Origin: Bacteroidales bacterium
GTDB taxonomy: Bacteria; Bacteroidota; Bacteroidia; Bacteroidales; G3-4614
Length of the DNA stretch: 64,000 nt
Direction: 5' to 3'
Assembly (NCBI GenBank): GCA_015061035.1
Contig: SUXK01000002.1
Coordinates: forward strand, 1 to 64,000
Shown: positions 28,944-39,779 of the stretch, piece after piece
Layout of the letters: the number at the start of each line of letters is the position of its first letter
How positions within the stretch are numbered: position 1 is the stretch's first letter
Made by a program: the position numbers and the translations under genes
Notes under the pieces: model-generated
Seen by the model: the letters and a program-made list of their open reading frames with translations, nothing else
Told to the model about the DNA's origin: nothing
Database searches by the model: none

Positions 28944-31547
28944 CTATTTTTCTAATCCAAGTGCTGCCTGAATACGCATTATCATATCCTGATAGTGCAA
29001 TTTTACGGCTTTGTCTGCTGTACTTGATTTACTTTTTATTAGTTTCAAAATATCCATTAACTCTCCTCGTTTGATACTTAATGCGTCACTTTCGCGGTCT
29101 AATTGTGCTGTACTTGTAAGCACTAATCGGGGTGATGATGATAATCCTATCGCCTCCATTGATGCTTGACTACACAACATTGAGTGACAATTATTATCAA
29201 TTATAGGATGATTTGAATATAGTTCTTTACTTGATTTATTTATTTTTATTCCTTGACTTTCTGATGCTGCAGTAATAAGTGCATCTACAAAACTTTTTTG
29301 TATTGCACGTTCCATAATATCTGGATTTTGTCCTTTTATTGTTTTCGCAAATATGTGTTTATGCAACATATCAATCATCTCATACGCAGAGAATGCTTTT
29401 TTACCATTTTTATATTCATTCTCCAACATACGATATATACGCTCATTATTTAACAAATCCCAGAACATATAATTGTATTGATTACGATATGATACGTGTG
29501 GGTGTTGCTCCATTGTACCCAATGGGGTATCGCGTAATATATATGTATAGTTTAATACATCGGCATCATATAACCATGCTGGATATGTAAAGACCTCGTC
29601 AATTAAGAATTGTAAAGCATCTTTTTGACGTTCTTTTTCAACGTAGGTATAGGTTGGTTGTCCGTCTCCTACTATTGTATTCTCTAAATACATTCCTCCA
29701 ATATTAGCCAATACGTGGTATTGATACAGGCTCCATTGGAATATTATTCCCGAATAGAATCGTGCAGCATCATCGTAAGTTTGAGCAGACGATCCGTTTT
29801 TAGTCCACTCTACGATATTAGGCACTATCTGTTTTAGATTCTTGATTGCTAATCGAGCAGCCTCCATTGCATTATCTCCTAAATCTTCGCTCATTGCACG
29901 AGGATCAATTGCCGTACGTGCAGATTGAGCCTCACTATAACGATATAATGGAGAATTATGCTCTTTAAGGAATTCTTCCAATTTTACTTTTGCTTCTTCT
30001 TCAGTATGATACCAACGATAACCCCACTCTATTGCCATTAAATCGTAGGCTCCAATATGTGGAGATAAAATCTTTATGTCATCCTCTGGTTGTGCTATGT
30101 AGTTGAAACGAGCATAATCCATTATTGATGATGATGTTCCTCCTATTCTATCAGTGAATGTTCTTGAACGCAATGAATCAACTGAATATGCTGCAGAGGC
30201 TCTCATATTATGGCGTAATCCTAATGAGTGTCCTACTTCGTGACATGCTACAAAACGCGCTGCATCACCCATAATTTCATCAGGTAATACAAATGCTTGT
30301 GCTTCAGGATTTACAGCCGATGTTTGAACCATTATCCACTCCTTTAATAGTGATTGTACATTGTGCCACCATATTATATCTGCCTCTAATATCTCTCCTG
30401 AACGAGGATCAATTGTTGAGGGGCCCATTGCATTTGCTTTAGTTGATGCTGCATGTGTGAATACTGAATACTTCATATCATCACCTTCGGCGGCAATACT
30501 ATCTGTGTACTCTTTTACTCTTATTGCATTTTTAAATCCTGCTTTCTCAAATGCTTCATTCCACTCCAATATACCTTCTTTTATATAAGGTTGTAGTTTT
30601 GTGGGCATAGATGGATCAATATAGAATACTATTGGTTTAACAGGCTCTACCAACTCGCCTCGTGCATAAGCTTCTTTATCTGATGGCTCTAATCTCCAGC
30701 GAGTTATATATCTTTTACGCTCTACTGATTGTTGCTCATCGCTATATTTTAATGCTCCTGTTGAGAAATATCCTACCCTATTTATCTCTTCTCGTGCCAT
30801 CATTGGGACTTCAGGTAATAGGGTTAATGTTGAACTTACTACTGTTGTTATATTAACTTTTGAATTCCCTTCAGATACTTTTGTTGTTAATTCTGAAGTT
30901 GTTGTAAGACTATTTTCAAACGATTTTACACTTATTATTCGAGATAATTTTGCTGCAACTGGTGTTCCTAAATTGATTTTTCCGTAAACGTCATTGATAC
31001 AGTTGTCTGTTCCGTTGAACAAGTCATTTATTTTTATTACTACCGATTGACTATCAGGAGAGACTGTCTCTACTTTTATTCGTGCCAATATAGGATCAAT
31101 GTAGTTATCTTTTACCGATTGACTGATTGCATCATTTTCTGAAAATTCGGGTAATTTTCGAGTTTGTCGGATTGTAACATTTTTAAGATTATCCTCGCTA
31201 TCAAAAGTTATTATCTGATTTTGATATACAATTCCTTTATTTATTCCTGCAACATTTAACTCTTGTTGTACTTGTTGCATTCTATTAACTACCAAGAATT
31301 GACGACTAAATAGTTTTTTTGGTATTTCTATATAGAAAGTATCGCCTTTTGCAATAACATTTACAACTCCTGCCATATTTAAAGAGTCCCTTCCTGTCAT
31401 TTTTTTATACTCTGACTCTTTAACCACCTCCTCTGTTTTTGCTTTTTTACGATTTATTTTCTTTGTTGTTACAGCTGCGAATGCTGTCTCATTTATGAAT
31501 AAATATGCAAAAGCAAATATTACAACAAAATTTAATAAGTTTCTCAT
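28944..31547 (-). CDS. Zinc-dependent metalloprotease (DUF5117/DUF5118 type)
   Basis: 867 aa secreted; ACHEVGHSLGLRHNMRAS (HExxHxxGxxH); SIMDYARFNYIAQPEDDI. Confidence 0.9.
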   Translation of the reverse strand: MRNLLNFVVIFAFAYLFINETAFAAVTTKKINRKKAKTEEVVKESEYKKMTGRDSLNMAGVVNVIAKGDTFYIEIPKKLFSRQFLVVNRMQQVQQELNVAGINKGIVYQNQIITFDSEDNLKNVTIRQTRKLPEFSENDAISQSVKDNYIDPILARIKVETVSPDSQSVVIKINDLFNGTDNCINDVYGKINLGTPVAAKLSRIISVKSFENSLTTTSELTTKVSEGNSKVNITTVVSSTLTLLPEVPMMAREEINRVGYFSTGALKYSDEQQSVERKRYITRWRLEPSDKEAYARGELVEPVKPIVFYIDPSMPTKLQPYIKEGILEWNEAFEKAGFKNAIRVKEYTDSIAAEGDDMKYSVFTHAASTKANAMGPSTIDPRSGEILEADIIWWHNVQSLLKEWIMVQTSAVNPEAQAFVLPDEIMGDAARFVACHEVGHSLGLRHNMRASAAYSVDSLRSRTFTDRIGGTSSSIMDYARFNYIAQPEDDIKILSPHIGAYDLMAIEWGYRWYHTEEEAKVKLEEFLKEHNSPLYRYSEAQSARTAIDPRAMSEDLGDNAMEAARLAIKNLKQIVPNIVEWTKNGSSAQTYDDAARFYSGIIFQWSLYQYHVLANIGGMYLENTIVGDGQPTYTYVEKERQKDALQFLIDEVFTYPAWLYDADVLNYTYILRDTPLGTMEQHPHVSYRNQYNYMFWDLLNNERIYRMLENEYKNGKKAFSAYEMIDMLHKHIFAKTIKGQNPDIMERAIQKSFVDALITAASESQGIKINKSSKELYSNHPIIDNNCHSMLCSQASMEAIGLSSSPRLVLTSTAQLDRESDALSIKRGELMDILKLIKSKSSTADKAVKLHYQDMIMRIQAALGLEK

Positions 31548-31842
31548 TTTCTTAAATTTAAATTACAAACTCCACTATTTACCTACACCTTTTTATACAA
31601 AAAAATATGCGTAACACATTGGAAATTACGACAAAATCCATATGTGTTTAAGGTACAAAAATACATTAATAAAATTAAATCTAAAAATTTTTTGCAAGAC
31701 AATTATCATATAATAAGTATAATTAATATCTTTGTGTAAGGATTAAGGCATTATTCTGTATATAATTAATATTTATACGTCATTAATATATTTTTATACA
31801 TTTATGCCTTTTATGCACTATTATTATATATATTAATATTAT

Positions 31843-33711
31843 ATGAATTGCTTATTTAACAAAGTTGCTGCTGCAACTCCTCTTTTAAGGGTTGCTGATA
31901 CAAATTATAATGCAGAGAAGATTATTGAAATTATAAATGATGCAACTAAAAAGGGTGCTGAAATTATTGTTTTCCCTGAACTTTGTATAACTTCTGCTTC
32001 ATGCGGGGATATGTTCAAGAATGGCTCATTGCTTATATCTGCAAAAAAAGCCCTCTCAAGAATTATTGAAGAGACAAAAAACTTAAATTCAACTAATATT
32101 GTTGGTTTACCAATTGCTTCTAATGGAAAGATTTATAACTGTGCAGTAGTTTTTAAAAAGGGAGAAATTATCAATGTTACTTCTAAGCAGTTTTTATCTC
32201 ATAACGAAAGTAGATGGTTCTCATACACAAATAATCCATCTGATATTCTTAAGACACTTGGAGGTTTAGATATTATTCAAACTACATATAATAATAATAT
32301 ATCAGTTGCTATTGGTAAGGATTTAGCGGTGTATTGCGAAAACTACTCAAGTGAGATAGTTGCTGTTCCGTTTGTTTTTCCAGAACTTATTGGATATTAT
32401 GATAATATTCAAAACAGGTTAAAATCAATATCTAAGACAAAACAAAATGTTATAATATTGGCTTCTGCTGGAATGGGCGAATCTTCGACCGACTATGCTT
32501 ACGCAGGTGCAACCCTTATTGTTGAAAATGGCAAGATATTGGCAGAGGGTAAAAGATTTAATAATAAGAACTCTTTTATTATTACGGATATTGATATAAA
32601 TCAATTAAAACAAGAGAGAGAGTACAAGGAAAATTATATTAATTTGTCAAATATTGAACCTGAAAATAATATAGGACTCTCATACGAAAATGATTATGAG
32701 AATATTTTAAGGGGTAAAATCAGACAAAACCCTTTTATTCCCGAGGACAAAGATACTCTTTCGAAAAGATGTGAAGAGATTTTCAATATTCAAACATACG
32801 CTTTAATTAAGAGATTTGAACATACACATTGTAATAAAGCTGTTATAGGTATTTCGGGCGGATTAGATTCTACTCTTGCTCTCTTAGTTGTTGCTAATGC
32901 CTTTGACAAAATGGGCATTGACAGAGCAAATATTACCGCTATAACTATGCCTGGTTTTGGTACAACAAACAGAACTTACAATAATGCGGTGAATATGATT
33001 AAAGAGTTGGGTGCAACATTTAAAGAGATCTCTATTAAGAATGCATGTCTGCAACACTTTAAAGATATTGAACACGATATTAATATTCACGATGTTACTT
33101 ACGAGAACTCTCAGGCTCGTGAACGTACTCAAATTTTAATGGATTATGCTAATAAAATTGGAGCTTTACACATGGGAACTGGTGATATGTCGGAACTTGC
33201 ATTAGGTTGGGCTACATATAATGGAGATCACATATCAATGTATAACGTAAACTGTTCAATTCCTAAAACTCTTGCTAAATATATGGTTGCATGGGTTGCT
33301 CAAAATAACGATGGAGCTATAAGAGATATTTTAATGGATGTGGTTAATACTCCTATATCTCCAGAACTCACTCCTGCCGATGAGAATGGAAACATCAAAC
33401 AGAAAACGGAAGATATTGTTGGACCTTACGAACTCCACGATTTCTTTATATACTATTTACTTCGTTATAACTTTTCTGTTAATCAAATATTCACATTAGC
33501 AAAAACAGCGTTTGATGGCAAATATGAAAACGACTATATAAAGCATTGGTTGAAAATTTTTATTAGAAGATTCTTCACCCAACAATTTAAACGCTCTTGT
33601 TTAAATGATGGACCTGCTGTTGGCATTATATCTCTTTCTCCTCGCGGAGGATTAAATATGCCAAGCGATATATCTCCTAATATATGGTTAGAAGAATGTG
33701 ACAAGTTGTAA
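31843..33711 (+). CDS. nadE: NAD+ synthase (glutamine-hydrolysing)
   Basis: N-terminal nitrilase-like domain; GISGGLDSTLALLV; GTGDMSELALGWATYNGDH. Confidence 0.93.
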   Translation: MNCLFNKVAAATPLLRVADTNYNAEKIIEIINDATKKGAEIIVFPELCITSASCGDMFKNGSLLISAKKALSRIIEETKNLNSTNIVGLPIASNGKIYNCAVVFKKGEIINVTSKQFLSHNESRWFSYTNNPSDILKTLGGLDIIQTTYNNNISVAIGKDLAVYCENYSSEIVAVPFVFPELIGYYDNIQNRLKSISKTKQNVIILASAGMGESSTDYAYAGATLIVENGKILAEGKRFNNKNSFIITDIDINQLKQEREYKENYINLSNIEPENNIGLSYENDYENILRGKIRQNPFIPEDKDTLSKRCEEIFNIQTYALIKRFEHTHCNKAVIGISGGLDSTLALLVVANAFDKMGIDRANITAITMPGFGTTNRTYNNAVNMIKELGATFKEISIKNACLQHFKDIEHDINIHDVTYENSQARERTQILMDYANKIGALHMGTGDMSELALGWATYNGDHISMYNVNCSIPKTLAKYMVAWVAQNNDGAIRDILMDVVNTPISPELTPADENGNIKQKTEDIVGPYELHDFFIYYLLRYNFSVNQIFTLAKTAFDGKYENDYIKHWLKIFIRRFFTQQFKRSCLNDGPAVGIISLSPRGGLNMPSDISPNIWLEECDKL

Positions 33712-33757
33712 ATCTTCTTATACATATTATAAAATAATATATACTTTATATATAATT

Positions 33758-33786
33758 ATTACCCCACTAAATTTTAGTGGGGTAAT
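33758..33786. terminator. Stem-loop terminator after nadE
   Basis: ATTACCCCACTAAATTTTAGTGGGGTAAT, near-perfect palindrome. Confidence 0.65.
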
Positions 33787-33872
33787 TGTTTAAATATCAT
33801 ACTTTAAAGAACAAAATTTGATTATTTTGTTAAAATTAACCTCAAAATTTATCCATAAAATAAATATTTTAT

Positions 33873-33880
33873 TACTTTTG
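33873..33880 (+). promoter_or_regulatory. Candidate -7 element for the malic enzyme gene
   Basis: TACTTTTG matches TAnnTTTG; the -33 element is weak. Confidence 0.4.
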
Positions 33881-33988
33881 CAACTTCAAAATTTAAGATT
33901 TAGGTATCGCTATTTTGATTAATATATATAAGTAACGATATTATTATAAGTAACAAAGTGTAACTAATAGAGTAAAATTAATTAGATT

Positions 33989-36271
33989 ATGTCAAAAATT
34001 ACAAAAGAGGCTGCTCTTGAATATCACCGTAGTGGCAAGCCTGGAAAGATTGAAGTTATCCCAACAAAACCCTATAGTACTCAAACAGACCTATCGCTTG
34101 CATACTCTCCTGGAGTTGCAGAGCCTTGTTTAGAAATTGAAAAAAATCCACAAGATGCCTACGAATATACTGCAAAAGGTAATCTTGTTGCTGTAATATC
34201 AAATGGTACTGCTGTTTTAGGATTAGGTGATATAGGAGCCCTTGCAGGGAAACCTGTTATGGAGGGTAAAGGTTTATTATTCAAAATCTTTGCTGATGTT
34301 GACGTATTTGATATTGAGGTGGATGAAAAGGATCCTGAAAAATTCATTCAAGCAGTTAAAGCAATTGCCCCTACTTTTGGAGGTATAAACTTAGAGGATA
34401 TTAAGGCTCCTGAATGTTTTGTTATTGAAGATAGACTTAAAGCAGAGTTAAACATTCCTGTTATGCATGACGACCAACATGGTACTGCTATCATCTCAGG
34501 TGCAGGTTTAATCAATGCATTGGAACTTCAAGGTAAAAAAATTGAGGATGTTCGCTTAGTTGTAAATGGTGCAGGTGCTTCTGCTACTTCATGCACAAGA
34601 TTGTATATGAGTTTGGGTATCAGACGCGAAAATATAGTAATGGTTGATAGCAAAGGTGTTATCAACAATAAGCGTCAGAATCTTACTCCTCAGAAGCAAG
34701 AGTTTATGACAACTCGCGATATAAACACTTTGGAGGAGGCAATGGTTGGTGCTGATGTTTTCTTAGGTCTATCAAGAGCAGATGTTCTTACTCAAGATAT
34801 GATTCGTTCAATGAACGATAAACCCATTGTTTTTGCATTGGCAAATCCAAATCCTGAAATTGCATACGACAAAGCAAAAGCATCTCGTCCAGATTTGATT
34901 TTTGCGACAGGACGCTCTGACTATCCTAACCAAATTAACAACGTATTAGGATTCCCTTATATATTCAGAGGTGCATTGGATGTTCACGCTTCGGCTATTA
35001 ACGAAGAGATGAAACTTGCTGCTGTATACGCTATTGCTGCTCTTGCTAAAGAACGTGTTCCTGATGTAGTTAATGCTGCTTACAATATTAATAAAATAAG
35101 TTTTGGTCCTGAATATATTATTCCTAAGGCTCTTGACCCACGTCTTCTTACTTGTGTTGCCCCTGCTGTTGCAAAAGCGGCTATGGATAGCGGTGTTGCT
35201 GCTAAACCAATTACCGACTGGGAAGCATACAAAGATAATTTAAGGGCAAGAATGGGATACGACAATAAACTTATACGCCGATTAACAGATACAGCAAAAG
35301 CTAATCCTAAACGTGTGGTGTTTGCCGAAGCTAATCACGTTAATATGCTTACTGCTGCTGTTACAGCATACAAAGAGGGAATATGTACTCCTATTCTATT
35401 GGGTAACGAAGAGATGATTGCTAAAACTGCAGCACAAAACAATCTTAATCTTGGAGATATTGAGATTGTAAACCTTCGCCACGACAGAGAGGCAGACAGA
35501 CGATGCAAGTATGCTGGTATTCTTTCTCAAAAACGCCAACGCGAAGGTGTTACATTTGCTGAAGCATACGAGAAAATGTTTGACCGTTCATACTTTGGTA
35601 TGATGATGGTTGAGTGCGGTGATGCAGATGCGTTCATTACCGGTACATATACAAACTATACTGAAGCAATAAACATTGCAAAAGATGTTATTGGCATACG
35701 TCCTGAATACAAACATTTTGGAGCAATGCATCTTGTTTCAACAAAAAGAGGTACATTCTACCTTGCTGATACTTTAGTTAATAGAAATCCAGATGATGAG
35801 GCTCTTGTTGATATTGCAAGACTTTCGGCACATACACTTAATTTCTTTGCAAAGGACCCAGTCATGGCAATGATTTCTTACTCTAACTTTGGTGCTGATA
35901 AAGATGGTAGCCCTGCTCAAATCCACAAAGCAGTTAAGAGATTACACAATGAATATCCTGAACTTATTGTTGATGGAGAGATGCAACTTAACTTTGCAAT
36001 GGATAAGAAACTTAGAGATGAAACTTTCCCTTTCACTAAACTAAACGGAAAAGATGTAAATACTCTTATATTCCCCAATTTAAGTGCGGCTAACACTGCT
36101 TGTAAAATTTTACTGGAATTTGGTGTTAACGATTCGGTTGGTCCTATTCAGATGGGATTGAACAAACCTATACACTTTACTGATATAGAGAGTTCTCCTC
36201 GCGATATAGTAAACCTTGCAACTGTTGCAGTTATTGATGCTATTGTTGAAGAGAAACTTCATCAAAAATAA
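33989..36271 (+). CDS. maeB: NADP-dependent malic enzyme with phosphotransacetylase-like C-terminal domain
   Basis: 760 aa; [25 protein letters not shown], and a PTA-like C-terminal half. Confidence 0.95.
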   Translation: MSKITKEAALEYHRSGKPGKIEVIPTKPYSTQTDLSLAYSPGVAEPCLEIEKNPQDAYEYTAKGNLVAVISNGTAVLGLGDIGALAGKPVMEGKGLLFKIFADVDVFDIEVDEKDPEKFIQAVKAIAPTFGGINLEDIKAPECFVIEDRLKAELNIPVMHDDQHGTAIISGAGLINALELQGKKIEDVRLVVNGAGASATSCTRLYMSLGIRRENIVMVDSKGVINNKRQNLTPQKQEFMTTRDINTLEEAMVGADVFLGLSRADVLTQDMIRSMNDKPIVFALANPNPEIAYDKAKASRPDLIFATGRSDYPNQINNVLGFPYIFRGALDVHASAINEEMKLAAVYAIAALAKERVPDVVNAAYNINKISFGPEYIIPKALDPRLLTCVAPAVAKAAMDSGVAAKPITDWEAYKDNLRARMGYDNKLIRRLTDTAKANPKRVVFAEANHVNMLTAAVTAYKEGICTPILLGNEEMIAKTAAQNNLNLGDIEIVNLRHDREADRRCKYAGILSQKRQREGVTFAEAYEKMFDRSYFGMMMVECGDADAFITGTYTNYTEAINIAKDVIGIRPEYKHFGAMHLVSTKRGTFYLADTLVNRNPDDEALVDIARLSAHTLNFFAKDPVMAMISYSNFGADKDGSPAQIHKAVKRLHNEYPELIVDGEMQLNFAMDKKLRDETFPFTKLNGKDVNTLIFPNLSAANTACKILLEFGVNDSVGPIQMGLNKPIHFTDIESSPRDIVNLATVAVIDAIVEEKLHQK

Positions 36272-36291
36272 TTTTTGATAAGAGATAATTA

Positions 36292-36313
36292 TAAGGGGGC
36301 ATTAGCCCCCTTT
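36292..36313 (+). terminator. Rho-independent terminator after maeB
   Basis: AAGGGGGC-ATTA-GCCCCCTTTTCTTTT. Confidence 0.8.
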
Positions 36314-36317
36314 TCTT

Positions 36318-37019
36318 TTATAGGTAAAGCTCCTTTGTCAGTTCTTTATAGTCAGCAGAAAAAGAACCATCTCTATTAGATACAATCAGCGTATCTGTTG
36401 TAAACTGCTTTTGCACTCGTCCCCACTCTGTTAATACTCGTTTGGGTTCTGTTCCTTCAACAGTTACCACCCAAGTTAATCGGCGAAGATAAAATCCGTT
36501 TAATAGTGCTGTTTGTGCTACTAACGAATAGTTATCAGCAGGAAATATCATTGCAAATATTGTGTTAGGTTTGCTTATTTTTGCAACTCCTTGAAAAAGT
36601 GTTTCAAAATTTAATGATGTTGTGTTTCGTGCTGATGCTCTTTTAAAATCAGGAGAGAGCGTATCTTCAGTAAAGAATGGCGGATTTGAAACTATTGTGT
36701 CATATCTTCTGCCACAATTGTCAGAATAACTGACAAAATTTCCTAATATGGGATTGAGCATACTATTCCAATTAGATAATTCAAAATTTTTTTTTGAATC
36801 TTTTATTGCTCCTTCATCTATGTCAATTGCATCAATATACAAACAACCTTCACTACGTTGAGCCATTATTAATGATAATATTCCCGATCCAGAACCAATG
36901 TCTAACAATGTAGTTTCTTTAGGTGGTAGGGTTATCCATGCTCCAAGCAACACCCCGTCAGTACCCACTTTCATTGCAGAATTTTGATCGTATATTGTAA
37001 AATATTTAAATTTAAACAT
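36318..37019 (-). CDS. tRNA1(Val) (adenine(37)-N6)-methyltransferase-like
   Basis: LLDIGSGSGILSLIMAQRS; IVSNPPFF (NPPF motif of N6-adenine MTases). Confidence 0.85.
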   Translation of the reverse strand: MFKFKYFTIYDQNSAMKVGTDGVLLGAWITLPPKETTLLDIGSGSGILSLIMAQRSEGCLYIDAIDIDEGAIKDSKKNFELSNWNSMLNPILGNFVSYSDNCGRRYDTIVSNPPFFTEDTLSPDFKRASARNTTSLNFETLFQGVAKISKPNTIFAMIFPADNYSLVAQTALLNGFYLRRLTWVVTVEGTEPKRVLTEWGRVQKQFTTDTLIVSNRDGSFSADYKELTKELYL

Positions 37020-37032
37020 AGATTTGACAATA

Positions 37033-37064
37033 TTTGTACAAATGTAATCTATTTTTTATTTTTG
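37033..37064 (+). promoter_or_regulatory. Housekeeping (sigma-ABfr-type) promoter for lon
   Basis: TTTG (37033-37036), 20-nt spacer, TATTTTTG (37057-37064): matches TTTG-N19-21-TAnnTTTG. Confidence 0.6.
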
Positions 37065-37123
37065 ATGATTAAAGAGATATTAAATTCAACTCTTTTTAAA
37101 AAAAGAAGTGAAAGAAAACAACT

Positions 37124-37140
37124 TTGGCACAACTATTGCT
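37124..37140 (+). promoter_or_regulatory. Candidate sigma-54 (-24/-12) promoter for lon
   Basis: TTGGCACAACTATTGCT: TGGCAC-N5-TTGC with the invariant GG-N10-GC spacing. Confidence 0.55.
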
Positions 37141-37226
37141 TTATATAATAAAGTCATTGCCTCTCTAATTTTTTAGGGACTTAAATGACAAATATGACAA
37201 TTTGACACTATTAAAGATTGTAGATT

Positions 37227-39698
37227 ATGAGTAATTTTTCAAATAATAACGATGAAATGTCATTTGTTCCCATTGTAGTGGACGTTGATGGAAACCCTGA
37301 TATGACTTGTTCTAATGTTCCAACCGAGGACCTACCTATATTACCATTGAGAGATATGGTTTTGTTTCCCGGTGTTACAATGCCTATATTGGTAGGAAGA
37401 AAATCATCTCTTGCTCTTATTGATGAGGCTTTCAAAAACAAAAGATATATAGGTGTAACATGTCAAAAGAACCCTAATATTGAAGAGCCTGGAATTAACG
37501 ATATATATACTATTGGTGTTATCGCTGAGATCATTAAGGTTTTTCAACTTCCTGATGGAAACACCTCAGTTATTTTACAAGGCAAACAACGATTCTCTTT
37601 ATTAAATATAACCAAAAATACTCCATACCTTAAAGGAGAGATTGCTCTTTTGGATGATATTTCGGTTAACAAACGCGACAAAGAGTTTAAAGTGCTTGTT
37701 GATGCCATAAAAGATACTACAAGCGAGTATTTAAAATATTTGGGAGAACCTTCTCGTGAACTTTTGAGTTCGTTACGTAATATTGACGGAAGCAATGGTT
37801 TGCTTATTAACTTCTTATGTACTAATATTCCATTTAGTGCAGCACGTAAAGAGTCGTTGTTAGCAGAGAGTTCTATCAAAGAGAGAGGTTTACTCCTATA
37901 CTCTGAACTGGGCAAGGAACTTCAGTTGATGGAGATCAAGAAGGATATTCACAACAAAACTCATCAATATATTTCGCAACAACAACGCGAACACTTCCTA
38001 CAACAACAGATAAAGACTATTCAAGAGGAGTTGGGAGATACTTCTGATAGCGATATAGATGAGCTACTTGAGAGAGCAGACAATAAGAAATGGAGTAAAG
38101 AGGTGCGTCAGGTTTTTGATAAAGAGTTGAAAAAACTTCAACGCTTCCATCCTCAATCGCCCGACTATTCTGTGCAATATAACTATATTGAAAACTTTCT
38201 TGATTTACCTTGGGGCGAATATACCAAAGATAACTTTAACCTTGATAATGCAATGAAACAATTGAATAAAGACCACTTTGGTTTAGAGAAGGTTAAAGAT
38301 CGCATTATTGAGCATCTTGCTGTGCTTAAATTGCGAGGAGATATGAAATCGCCTATTATATGCTTATATGGTCCTCCTGGAGTTGGTAAAACTTCGTTGG
38401 GTAAATCTATTGCTGCTGCTCTTAATCGTAAATATGTAAGAGTATCGTTTGGAGGTTTACATGATGAGGCAGAGATTAGAGGACACCGCCGCACATATAT
38501 AGGTGCTATGCCCGGTAGAATTATTCAAGGTTTACAAAAGGCAAAGAGTTCAAACCCTGTATTTGTATTGGATGAGATAGATAAGATTGGTAATGACTAT
38601 AAGGGAGATCCTGCCGCTGCACTTTTAGAGGCATTAGACCCTGAACAAAATAGTGCATTCCATGATAACTACCTTGATGTTGATTATGATCTTTCAAAAG
38701 TATTGTTCATTGCTACGGCAAATAACCTTGGAACTATTGACCGTCCCCTACTCGACCGTATGGAGTTGATTGATGTATCGGGTTATATAATGGAAGAGAA
38801 AGTTGAGATAGGTCGTAAACATCTTGTTCCAAAACAATTGACAGAACATGGACTTAAAAAAGGTGATGTATCTATTCCCAAAAAGACTATGGAGGCTATC
38901 ATAGAAGGATATACTCGCGAGTCAGGAGTTAGAGAGTTAGATAAGAAGATTGCCAAAATTATGCGCCGTATTGCTCGTAAGAAAGGTGCAGAGGAAGAGT
39001 ATAACAAAAATATATCTGTTGCTGACCTTAAAGAGTTACTCGGAGAAAAAGAGTACTCAAAAGAGATATACGAAGGTAACGAATATGCTGGTGTTGTAAC
39101 TGGCTTGGCTTGGACCGCTGTTGGTGGCGAGATACTATTTATAGAATCAAGCTTATGCAAAGGTAAAGGAGAAAAACTCACTCTTACAGGAAACCTTGGT
39201 GACGTAATGAAAGAGTCTGCTGTAATTGCTCTGCAATACGTTAGATCTCATGCCGAGGAGTTGGGTATTGACGAGGATGTGTTTGAGAAGTGGAATATAC
39301 ATATTCACGTTCCCGAAGGTGCTATACCCAAAGATGGTCCATCGGCTGGTATAACAATGATAACCTCTATTGCTTCATCGTTTACACAACGTAAGGTAAA
39401 AGCTAATCTTGCAATGACAGGAGAGATTACCCTTCGCGGAAGAGTATTACCTGTGGGAGGTATTAAAGAGAAAATACTTGCTGCTAAACGCGCAGGCATC
39501 AAAGAGATTATTCTTTGTGAGCAAAACAGAAAAGATATTAACGAAATTCAACCTGAATATCTTAAAGGTTTGACATTCCACTATGTAAACAACATATCGG
39601 AGGTGTTGGATATTGCTCTAACAGAGAAAAAGGTAAATCACCCTCTTGTACTTAACTATCAGACACAAACTACACAAACACATACTCCTCTACAATAA
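37227..39698 (+). CDS. lon: ATP-dependent endopeptidase Lon
   Basis: 823 aa; GPPGVGKTSLGKSIA; PEGAIPKDGPSAGITM catalytic Ser; LPVGGIKEKILAAKRAG. Confidence 0.97.
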   Translation: MSNFSNNNDEMSFVPIVVDVDGNPDMTCSNVPTEDLPILPLRDMVLFPGVTMPILVGRKSSLALIDEAFKNKRYIGVTCQKNPNIEEPGINDIYTIGVIAEIIKVFQLPDGNTSVILQGKQRFSLLNITKNTPYLKGEIALLDDISVNKRDKEFKVLVDAIKDTTSEYLKYLGEPSRELLSSLRNIDGSNGLLINFLCTNIPFSAARKESLLAESSIKERGLLLYSELGKELQLMEIKKDIHNKTHQYISQQQREHFLQQQIKTIQEELGDTSDSDIDELLERADNKKWSKEVRQVFDKELKKLQRFHPQSPDYSVQYNYIENFLDLPWGEYTKDNFNLDNAMKQLNKDHFGLEKVKDRIIEHLAVLKLRGDMKSPIICLYGPPGVGKTSLGKSIAAALNRKYVRVSFGGLHDEAEIRGHRRTYIGAMPGRIIQGLQKAKSSNPVFVLDEIDKIGNDYKGDPAAALLEALDPEQNSAFHDNYLDVDYDLSKVLFIATANNLGTIDRPLLDRMELIDVSGYIMEEKVEIGRKHLVPKQLTEHGLKKGDVSIPKKTMEAIIEGYTRESGVRELDKKIAKIMRRIARKKGAEEEYNKNISVADLKELLGEKEYSKEIYEGNEYAGVVTGLAWTAVGGEILFIESSLCKGKGEKLTLTGNLGDVMKESAVIALQYVRSHAEELGIDEDVFEKWNIHIHVPEGAIPKDGPSAGITMITSIASSFTQRKVKANLAMTGEITLRGRVLPVGGIKEKILAAKRAGIKEIILCEQNRKDINEIQPEYLKGLTFHYVNNISEVLDIALTEKKVNHPLVLNYQTQTTQTHTPLQ

Positions 39699-39721
39699 CA
39701 GAGGGAGAATCTCTTAACAAA

Positions 39722-39755
39722 AAGAACTGCAAGTTACTAGTAACTTGCAGTTCTT
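39722..39755. terminator. Bidirectional terminator, perfect 34-nt palindrome
   Basis: AAGAACTGCAAGTTACTAGTAACTTGCAGTTCTT between convergent lon and 39780-40319. Confidence 0.8.
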
Positions 39756-39779
39756 GATTTATATAAATATCACATTTGT

